Source: Euryarchaeota archaeon UBA250 (GTDB lineage: Archaea; Thermoplasmatota; Poseidoniia; Poseidoniales; Thalassarchaeaceae). From it: a DNA stretch of 6,162 bases. The stretch covers positions 614-6,775 of the forward strand of contig DATW01000089.1 of the NCBI GenBank assembly GCA_002504845.1, written 5' to 3'. Position numbers and translations under genes: made by a program. Shown piece after piece: positions 1-5,448 of this stretch (the stretch's first letter is position 1; every line of letters begins with the position of its first letter). The notes beneath the pieces are model-generated. The model was given only the letters and a program-made list of their open reading frames with translations. It had not been told where the DNA came from and did no database searches.

Positions 1-1097
1 TACCATTCTTTCAATAGTATAATCTCGATAGGGTTACCGCCTCTCTCACTAACGGGTATCTCTTGATCTCGTTCTTCGATGGAATCAATCTTACCGTCTC
101 TATCAAGAATTTCCACAGCCGCACTTCTAGCTTCCATCACACTCATGCCAGAAAGAGGGGGAGAGATATCTGTCATCTTGCCATCTAAATCGATAGCCTG
201 ATAGGGATCTAGACCTAGTTCTCTGAACACCGATACGTCATTTTGATCACCATAGCTACACACCATAAGAACCCCTGATCCGAAGTCCATTTTCACCGAA
301 GGGTGCGCTATAATTTCTACTGAATCTGATCGGCCGTTCACCGGCATCGGAAGATAAATCCTCTTCCCGATCAAATGCGTATACCTATCGTCCTCCGGGT
401 GAACTAAGACAACACCACAAGCGCAGATTAATTCGGGTCTTGTAGTGGATATGATGACTTTCTGACCATCTTCAGTTGACCATTCAACATGGACCAATCT
501 GGTTGCTCTTGATACCCTAGTAACCTCCGCATCGGCAATGGTTGTCCCCTCGACTGGATCATAGAGATTGGGTCTTAGATCTTCCACAATGTCACCTTTC
601 AACAACAGGTCGACAAAAATCGATTGAGTTACTGACCTATACTCCGGAGAGTCAGTCAGATACTGTGTGTCGAAGTCGCATGAGAGTCCGACCCTTCTCG
701 CAGTTTTGCGCATTGCATCGGTGTACTCATCAATTGTAGTACGGCATTCATCAATAAATTCAGCACGATCGAAAGTACGCATCTTTCGGTTATGTTTTCG
801 CTCAACTGTGAATTCGATATTGATGCCATTCCTGTCTACACCCCATGGGAAATACACTTCCTTCCCGAGAAGTCTCTGACTTCTCGCGATAACATCTATC
901 ATACTGTATTGTGCGACGGCACCGATGTGCCAAGTACCGCTTGGATAAGGCGGCGGAGTGTCTATTACGAATATCTCCCGTTCAGAAGATGGATCGAATG
1001 AGAAATGAGATTTTGACGAAGATTCGTCGAGTTGATTAAGGATTTTATGTTCGAGGTCCACTGACCATCTCTTGTCCTCGAATCGCGTCTCACCCAT
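1..1097 (-). CDS. valS: Valine--tRNA ligase, archaeal type, N-terminal part (runs off left edge)
   Basis: This class I aminoacyl-tRNA synthetase charges tRNA-Val with valine in the cytoplasm. The visible 365 codons are less than half of the usual 800-900 residues; the KMSKS loop and anticodon-binding domain lie outside. Seen: the nucleotide-binding start DTPPPYPSGTWHIGA (about residues 46-60) with the HIGH motif as HIGA at 57-60, then FPWGVDRNG in place of the more usual GWDCHG. The CP1 editing domain follows, with STTRPE (near 220), VVLVHPEDDRY and FGSGVLMVCSYGDQNDV. The last visible residues, VSERGGNPIEIILLKEW, match the return to the catalytic core in archaeal ValRS. The ATG at 1095-1097 is chosen because an in-frame TGA lies just upstream at 1104-1106. 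No Shine-Dalgarno is visible, so a leaderless or very short-leader mRNA is possible. It is divergent from the RND transporter. IleRS and LeuRS are less likely, given the editing-domain wording. Confidence 0.93.
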   Translation of the reverse strand, partial: MGETRFEDKRWSVDLEHKILNQLDESSSKSHFSFDPSSEREIFVIDTPPPYPSGTWHIGAVAQYSMIDVIARSQRLLGKEVYFPWGVDRNGINIEFTVERKHNRKMRTFDRAEFIDECRTTIDEYTDAMRKTARRVGLSCDFDTQYLTDSPEYRSVTQSIFVDLLLKGDIVEDLRPNLYDPVEGTTIADAEVTRVSRATRLVHVEWSTEDGQKVIISTTRPELICACGVVLVHPEDDRYTHLIGKRIYLPMPVNGRSDSVEIIAHPSVKMDFGSGVLMVCSYGDQNDVSVFRELGLDPYQAIDLDGKMTDISPPLSGMSVMEARSAAVEILDRDGKIDSIEERDQEIPVSERGGNPIEIILLKEW

Positions 1098-1117
1098 ATT
1101 TCTTCAGCCTCGGGCCT

Positions 1118-1130
1118 AGTGCAATGCACT
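1118..1130. promoter_or_regulatory. 13-bp palindrome in the valS/transporter divergent gap
   Basis: AGTGCA-A-TGCACT is a perfect inverted repeat with 6-bp arms around one central base. It lies 20 bp before the valS start codon and about 86 bp before the transporter ATG. Its size and place suit a dimeric repressor operator over valS, but no regulator gene is visible nearby. The rest of the 119-bp gap (1098-1216) holds a weak A/T-rich TTTAA at 1152-1156 and no convincing TATA/BRE pair for either gene. Operator function is an inference. Confidence 0.3.
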
Positions 1131-1216
1131 TGACGATTGCCATTCATCGTCTTTAACCGGCGAAGATACCCAAAACATCCGTCGTATTGAAGCAGTTACT
1201 GCCACGCTCATCAGTC

Positions 1217-4162
1217 ATGGCGACTCGCGAGGCCCTGCAGCGCGCGAAGAAAGCGTTGGAAGGTGTTTCTGAGAAAGCCGAGTCGTTCCGAAGGACAAAG
1301 TCGAACAAAAAGAGGCAGGGTTTGAGCGGGATAGATACAAGTAATATTCTCATCAAAGCCCCAGTAGTAACCGTTGTACTGTGTCTAATTGTTACTGGAT
1401 TTTTCATAATGCACTCAGGTATCAATGATTGTAGGGAAGGTTACAATCCGTCATGGTGTGATGAAGATGCGTCGATGAATGTCAATGGCGACTTGGAAGT
1501 TTACTTGCCACAAGGTTCGGATGTTAGCCAGAATCTGTACAGAGTTGAAGAGACTTGGACGACAAATGTGATGATAATATACGTCGAATCCGAAGATTAC
1601 AACATTACAACCGTGAGAATCCTGGAAGAGATGGATCGTGTCGAACGTGGCCTCAATACCCATAGAGATGATAATGGCCAGAACGACGATATCATTTACG
1701 CATTATCGATATCTACAGTTGTAAAGGAAGTCAATTCCAGTGCAGGTCGCGTCATCAGTTCTTTTGGATCTGGCATAGCAACCGCAATAGGTAATGAAGA
1801 GCTTGCAGAATCAATTAATTCCACATTAGCTCAGAACGAGGATTTTCTGGGTAATTACGACATACCCGACGAGCAGCAGAGAGTTGATCAGATTCTAGAT
1901 GAAATGCCTCAAAACGCCCTCGACAAACTGGTTCGTGACGTGGGCAGGGATTCCAATGGAGATGGCATAAAGGAGGCGGAAAAGGCCGGCTATTGGAATC
2001 GCGCTGTAATCATCATAGGCGTCGCAGATGATATCGATCGCGATGGGGACGGAGTTGCAGACTCCTCTGTCTCGGAACTCATTGAGAGAACCCAGGGCAT
2101 AATATCCGATATTGCGAACGCCAATAACTGGAATAGTGAGGAGTCTGAATGCATCGAGGATGCGAATTCAACAGATGGGGAAAGGTGTCTCAATCTCAAG
2201 ATGACCTTGACTGGACCTGTTCCACTCACAAATGCCGTTACTGAAGAGTCGTTCAAATTATTCTGGCAGGTTTTCCCAGTGGGTGGGATAGCAGTTGCTT
2301 TATCCTTGTTTTTCTTCCACTGTGACCTACTTCAGACAGGAAGGATTCGATTCGTACAAGGAGTGAAGGTCGTAATCATATCCGGCCTCCCTACATTGTG
2401 TTCCGTGTTCATTACGATGGGGGTAATCGGGTTTACGGATTATGAAGTTACGATGACAGTGATTATTGTAGGTCCGATAGTGTTAGCCCTAGGCGTCTCA
2501 TACGGATTGCACATAACCAACAGTTATGCGGAGTCCAAAGGTACGCCAAAAGAAAAGATCAGAACCGCTCTTGACTCAACTGGACGGGCGGTTTTACTCT
2601 CAGCGATAACTACGATAATTGGATTCATATCTCTAACATTCACACCTATGGCCCCTATTCAGACAGTAGGTTGGTGTCTTGCTATGGGCATAGTGATCGT
2701 TTACATCATGACGATGCTGATGGTCCCCAATTTAACTATGATATTGGACTTGAAGAAGCCGTCTCACCCACCCCCCAGGATTTTCACTGCGAGCGTCGGT
2801 GTTCCGACTAAGTGGAGTAAAATCACTCTTGCAGTCTTCCTAGTATTCGTCCTCATATCTGCAGGGTATAGCAGGACCAATGTCGAAGAAAACATAGATC
2901 TGCTGGAGATGGCTCCAGAAACTGTTGATGCAGTTGTGAAGCTGGGGACATATTCCGACGAATTCGATGGAGGTCAGCCTGGCTTCCTACTCGTGGAAGC
3001 AGATATATCTGCGAATCCCTCATTATTCAGTGATCCTGTGCTACTTGGGGATCCTTATGCCAACCTCGAAGGTATGGAGGAGTTGGAGTCAAAGTGTAAT
3101 CTTGTGGAAAGCACAACTGCGTTATCTGTGGTTTTCCTTATGAAGGCCATAGCAGTTGGTATCAATGTCTCTGGAACACCGATTGATGATGCAATTGATG
3201 ACCTTCCTCTTCCCGATCCAATTGATGAGCCTGTTGAGCAGGTTTCGGATATACTGTTCAATAACAGCCGAAACGGAAATGTATCATTCTGGGGTGCACT
3301 TGACCTTCTTGACGCACAGGAAGCCGGTGGCGTTCAGGCACAGAATTTCCTAATCTACGTTTTCTACAACAGTCTGTCTCTTGAAATGAGGGAGTTCTTC
3401 ATCGCTCCAGATTTCCAATCCAGTCTGATTTACATTGATATGCCCTTCATGGACGTTCAGCGTACGAAGTCAGCAACAGAACAGATCGACCTCTATGCTA
3501 GTCAAGATACGTCAGGGGCATTGACGTCGACTCCCCTTGTTGGGGTAGCATCCATCACGATAGAAGTGAATGAGCTAATTGTAGGCTCGCAATGGAGATC
3601 CCTCGGATTCGCGCTACTGTTTACAGTGATTACACTGGGGTTAGTATTCAGAGACTTAAGATTCTCATTACTTACAACGGTCCCAGTGGGATTCACCGTA
3701 GGCATGCAATGGCTGGTGATGGATTCTGGCGACGTGTCGCTATCTTTGGTAACAGTCATGATTGGTTCGATACTTGTCGGCGTCGGTGTTGACTTTTCCA
3801 TACATATTGCCAATCGGGTAAAGAAATTGGGCGGGAGTATTGAGGCCATAGAAGCATCATGTGCAAGCACTGGTCTGAGCCTGTTCGAAGCGACAATAGT
3901 AACTGCTGCAGGCATGACGTGTGCATACCTGATACCAATACCTGCAATCAAGCCGTTCATCACAGTGATAATCATCCTCCTAGTGGTTGCTGCCCTTTCT
4001 GCGCTTCTCCTACTTCCTGCGATATACTCATTTTTGGTAAAATCAGGCATACCACTCACAGGAGGTTCCAACTCGATGATACTGAAGATCTCTGGCGGAC
4101 GTTCTAAATCAAACGACAATGAGCCTCAGATACCCGTGTACGAGGCTAAGGAGGCGTGGTGA
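1217..4162 (+). CDS. RND/MMPL-family membrane exporter (archaeal HAE3-like), 981 aa
   Basis: This is a cytoplasmic-membrane transporter of the RND superfamily, closest in style to the archaeal HAE3/MMPL branch; the substrate is unknown, with lipids or hydrophobic compounds being usual for relatives. It shows the internal duplication of RND pumps: a soluble N-terminus (1-46), TM1 (about 47-69), external loop 1 (70-345), TM2-TM6 (346-508), TM7 (533-553), external loop 2 (554-791), TM8-TM12 (793-944) and a short polar tail. The second-half signature GVGVDFSIH keeps Asp859 in TM10, while the matching first-half LGVSYGLH has Ser428. Loop 1 carries two Asp-rich, calcium-site-like motifs (245-255 and 274-282) and two Cys pairs that could form disulfides. 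An in-frame TTG at 1187 would add 10 residues; the ATG at 1217 is preferred because it directly begins the basic, helical N-terminus. Neither start has a Shine-Dalgarno. The stop overlaps the EVE gene start. The family call is firm, the substrate is not known. Confidence 0.9.
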   Translation: MATREALQRAKKALEGVSEKAESFRRTKSNKKRQGLSGIDTSNILIKAPVVTVVLCLIVTGFFIMHSGINDCREGYNPSWCDEDASMNVNGDLEVYLPQGSDVSQNLYRVEETWTTNVMIIYVESEDYNITTVRILEEMDRVERGLNTHRDDNGQNDDIIYALSISTVVKEVNSSAGRVISSFGSGIATAIGNEELAESINSTLAQNEDFLGNYDIPDEQQRVDQILDEMPQNALDKLVRDVGRDSNGDGIKEAEKAGYWNRAVIIIGVADDIDRDGDGVADSSVSELIERTQGIISDIANANNWNSEESECIEDANSTDGERCLNLKMTLTGPVPLTNAVTEESFKLFWQVFPVGGIAVALSLFFFHCDLLQTGRIRFVQGVKVVIISGLPTLCSVFITMGVIGFTDYEVTMTVIIVGPIVLALGVSYGLHITNSYAESKGTPKEKIRTALDSTGRAVLLSAITTIIGFISLTFTPMAPIQTVGWCLAMGIVIVYIMTMLMVPNLTMILDLKKPSHPPPRIFTASVGVPTKWSKITLAVFLVFVLISAGYSRTNVEENIDLLEMAPETVDAVVKLGTYSDEFDGGQPGFLLVEADISANPSLFSDPVLLGDPYANLEGMEELESKCNLVESTTALSVVFLMKAIAVGINVSGTPIDDAIDDLPLPDPIDEPVEQVSDILFNNSRNGNVSFWGALDLLDAQEAGGVQAQNFLIYVFYNSLSLEMREFFIAPDFQSSLIYIDMPFMDVQRTKSATEQIDLYASQDTSGALTSTPLVGVASITIEVNELIVGSQWRSLGFALLFTVITLGLVFRDLRFSLLTTVPVGFTVGMQWLVMDSGDVSLSLVTVMIGSILVGVGVDFSIHIANRVKKLGGSIEAIEASCASTGLSLFEATIVTAAGMTCAYLIPIPAIKPFITVIIILLVVAALSALLLLPAIYSFLVKSGIPLTGGSNSMILKISGGRSKSNDNEPQIPVYEAKEAW
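4148..4154 (+). promoter_or_regulatory. Shine-Dalgarno for the EVE gene, inside the transporter C-terminus
   Basis: AAGGAGG lies 7 bases before the ATG at 4162, within the last codons of the transporter. It is the clearest ribosome binding site in the window. It decides the EVE start at ATG 4162 rather than the in-frame GTG codons at 4156 and 4159, which lie too close to it. Confidence 0.8.
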
Positions 4163-4638
4163 TGGCAAGTTGGTTGATGAAGAGTGAATTAGATGTGTAT
4201 CCGTGGAGCCAACTAGTGAAAGATGGCGAAACCCATTGGGATGGAGTGAGGAATTACCAAGCTAGGAATTTCATGAGGGATTCAATGAAAATTGGTGACT
4301 TGGTCCTATACTATCATTCAAACTGCAAGCCCCCGCATGTTGCAGGGGTTGCGAAGGTGGTCAAGGAAGGGTACCCCGATCATACCTCCTGGGATCCTAA
4401 TTCGAAATATATGGACGAAAAATCTACTCCTGACTCGCCAAGATGGTTCATGGTCGACATTGCTCCTGTGACGGAGATGGAGGCAGTTCCGCTCGATGCT
4501 CTGCGACAGAATGGAGATCTCGAGGGCATGGCTCTTCTAGCCAGGGGACAGCGACTCTCCGTTCAGCCAGTCGAAGAAGAGCACTTCAGAATAGTGTGTC
4601 AGATGGGCGGAGTTGACCCAATCTCACTAGGACGGTAG
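4162..4638 (+). CDS. EVE domain protein (THYN1-like), 158 aa
   Basis: This small soluble single-domain protein belongs to the EVE family, a PUA-like fold related to YTH domains. Relatives are known or proposed to bind modified bases in DNA or RNA; the ligand here is unknown. The length is that of a stand-alone bacterial or archaeal EVE protein, and the family blocks come in order: WLMKSE (4-9), the long block starting WDGVRNYQARNF (26-37), GDLVLYYHSNC (45-55) with the pocket-forming aromatics, PRWFMVDI (93-100) and RLSVQPV (131-137). One small departure is KSELDVY where most relatives have KSEPDVY. The start at ATG 4162 is supported by AAGGAGG seven bases upstream, and the junction TGATG overlaps the transporter stop by one base. 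This implies co-transcription and translational coupling. The gene ends 4 bp before a long hairpin and converges on the SRP RNA gene. Confidence 0.93.
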   Translation: MASWLMKSELDVYPWSQLVKDGETHWDGVRNYQARNFMRDSMKIGDLVLYYHSNCKPPHVAGVAKVVKEGYPDHTSWDPNSKYMDEKSTPDSPRWFMVDIAPVTEMEAVPLDALRQNGDLEGMALLARGQRLSVQPVEEEHFRIVCQMGGVDPISLGR

Positions 4639-4642
4639 TCTA

Positions 4643-4678
4643 ACCATCTGGATACTGCTGGATAGCAGCCAAGATGGT
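4643..4678. repeat. Long bulged hairpin between the EVE stop and the SRP RNA 3' end
   Basis: The stem is ACCATC + TGG + CTGCT pairing with AGCAG + CCA + GATGGT around a GGAT loop. It has 14 base pairs, a three-base ATA bulge on the 5' arm and a single bulged A on the 3' arm. It starts 4 bp after the EVE stop and abuts or slightly overlaps the modelled 3' end of the SRP RNA. No T-run follows on either strand, so a bacterial-style intrinsic terminator is not supported. It could be an mRNA 3'-end stabiliser, a bidirectional 3'-end element, or an alternative fold of the SRP RNA tail. Confidence 0.6.
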
Positions 4679-4988
4679 AGTAGTGGGCGCGTCATCGGTG
4701 GACGGTCGTCTTCACGTCTGTAGATTCATCGATCTCCTCCGCCCCGCTGTCCCGAGGCATCCAGAGTCCCCGGTCGGGCTGCTCGCTTCCGCGCCTGACC
4801 TGATTCCCGGGCAGCGTGGTCATCGATTCCCTCCGGAATCGACCTCCACCAACCTCGATCTCTCGGGGGCGAGGCATCTTAGTCAACCGATGATACATCC
4901 GTAAATCGTCTCCGCCGCCCTCAGACTTCGGGTCACCATATTGACGATTTGTGATACAGAGCACGTCAGCACTCCCCCTAGCCCAGTT
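4674..4988 (-). ncRNA. Signal recognition particle (7S) RNA, archaeal type
   Basis: This is the RNA scaffold of the SRP, which with SRP54 and SRP19 targets membrane and secreted proteins co-translationally. Read on the minus strand, helix 8 is unmistakable at 4777-4800: GGTCAGG, a GCGGAAGC stem-loop with GGAA tetraloop, then AGCAGCC, closed by CCCGG/CCGGG (4807-4811 with 4769-4773). Helix 6, the SRP19 site, is a 7-bp CGATTCC/GGAATCG stem with a GGAG loop (4824-4841). Helix 5 includes CCTC-GCCCC (4866-4874) pairing with 4736-4745, and TCATCGGT (4886-4893) pairing with 4726-4733 or, alternatively, perfectly with 4692-4699. The Alu domain shows the CTGTA turn (4955-4959), helix 3 TGACG/CGTCA (4964-4968 with 4942-4946) and a helix 4 GAC-CCGAA-GTC hairpin (4924-4934). 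The 5' GGGCTAGGGGG resembles archaeal SRP RNA starts. The ends are estimated from a weak helix 1 and may be off by about 15 bases. The length of about 315 nt is normal for archaea. Confidence 0.92.
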
Positions 4989-4991
4989 ATC

Positions 4992-5011
4992 CAAATGTGG
5001 CTTTACATTTG
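4992..5011. repeat. Perfect 7-bp inverted repeat upstream of the SRP RNA
   Basis: CAAATGT and ACATTTG flank a six-base spacer. The element fills most of the gap between the ccmE stop (5025) and the estimated SRP RNA 5' end (about 4988). Read on the minus strand, its outer half with the flanking CTTTCAAATGTAAAG lies about 20-28 bases before the estimated RNA start, where an archaeal TATA box would sit. It may thus be the SRP RNA promoter, a ccmE 3' hairpin, or a processing site. The sequence is certain, the role is not. Confidence 0.4.
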
Positions 5012-5024
5012 AAAGAATGCACGG

Positions 5025-5411
5025 CTAACTATCAGATTCATACTTGGAAGGGCATCCTGTCTGGACCTGTGTAGCGTCGATTTCCCAACCGTCTGCAGAT
5101 GATCTGAATTTTCCTTGAACGACGACTGTGCTACCTTCTACGAGTCCTTCAGGAGTCGAAATTCCACTTACGTCTATGACTATCTCGTGCTCATTTCCAC
5201 CAAGAACGAAGAAAAGACCGGTTTCCGATATTGAACCTTCGACTACAATTCCTCGAACATGTACCTCTTTGTCTTGATGTGTATCTGAATTTTCGACGAG
5301 TTCGTCGACTGTTATCTGTGGAAGCGGCTGGGCCTGTATTAGCATGGCTAATACGAGTACTGTGATTAAGAGGCCGACGGCGAGAAGTCGTGAGGCTCGC
5401 GTAGAGGCCAT
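5025..5411 (-). CDS. ccmE: CcmE-like cytochrome c biogenesis haem chaperone, CxxxY type, 128 aa
   Basis: CcmE receives haem outside the membrane and hands it on for covalent attachment to apocytochromes c. The protein has a short basic N-terminus, one membrane anchor (about residues 8-27) and a small OB-fold domain typical of the family: HVRGIVVEGSI (51-61), FFVLGGNEHEIVIDV (67-81) and VVVQGKF (96-102). It ends in TGCPSKYESDS. Cys120-Pro-Ser-Lys-Tyr124 occupies the place of the haem-binding HxxxY in classical CcmE, matching the CxxxY variant known from archaea and some sulfate reducers. The 128-residue length is slightly short but complete. The start at ATG 5409-5411 is chosen because it gives a normal signal anchor; no Shine-Dalgarno is seen. 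It lies 37 bp after pyrD on the same strand. No other ccm gene is in view. A generic OB-fold lipoprotein is the alternative, but the terminal motif argues against it. Confidence 0.85.
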   Translation of the reverse strand: MASTRASRLLAVGLLITVLVLAMLIQAQPLPQITVDELVENSDTHQDKEVHVRGIVVEGSISETGLFFVLGGNEHEIVIDVSGISTPEGLVEGSTVVVQGKFRSSADGWEIDATQVQTGCPSKYESDS

Positions 5412-5448
5412 GACTGTTGGTTATCGCCGACATTCATCAGGCTTACCT

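Noticed and set aside
1016..1029. GACGAA-GA-TTCGTC inverted repeat in valS
   Set aside because: Short, inside coding sequence, and readily explained by the Asp/Glu/Ser codons there.
965..1147. 60-codon minus-strand frame covering the valS start and the divergent gap
   Set aside because: It overlaps the valS N-terminus in another frame and has no recognisable content.
1187..1216. TTG at 1187 as start of the transporter
   Set aside because: It has no Shine-Dalgarno and adds ten residues of no evident value; the ATG at 1217 opens a clean basic amphipathic N-terminus. Not fully excluded.
3502..4119. 205-codon minus-strand open frame opposite the transporter
   Set aside because: It mirrors TM8-TM12 codons of a confidently assigned gene, and its translation shows no domain; it is a shadow frame.
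4674..4904. Plus-strand open frame of 76 codons in the EVE-ccmE gap
   Set aside because: It lies antisense to the SRP RNA, has no ribosome binding site and no protein-like composition; it is explained by the GC-rich structured RNA.
4692..4994. Minus-strand open frame of 100 codons in the same gap
   Set aside because: It coincides with the SRP RNA transcript itself; the bases are constrained as RNA helices and the translation is Arg/Gly/Asp-rich with no family likeness.
5191..5433. 80-codon minus-strand frame over ccmE starting at 5433
   Set aside because: It is out of frame with ccmE and rich in Arg/Ser/Thr with no domain; ccmE explains the stretch.
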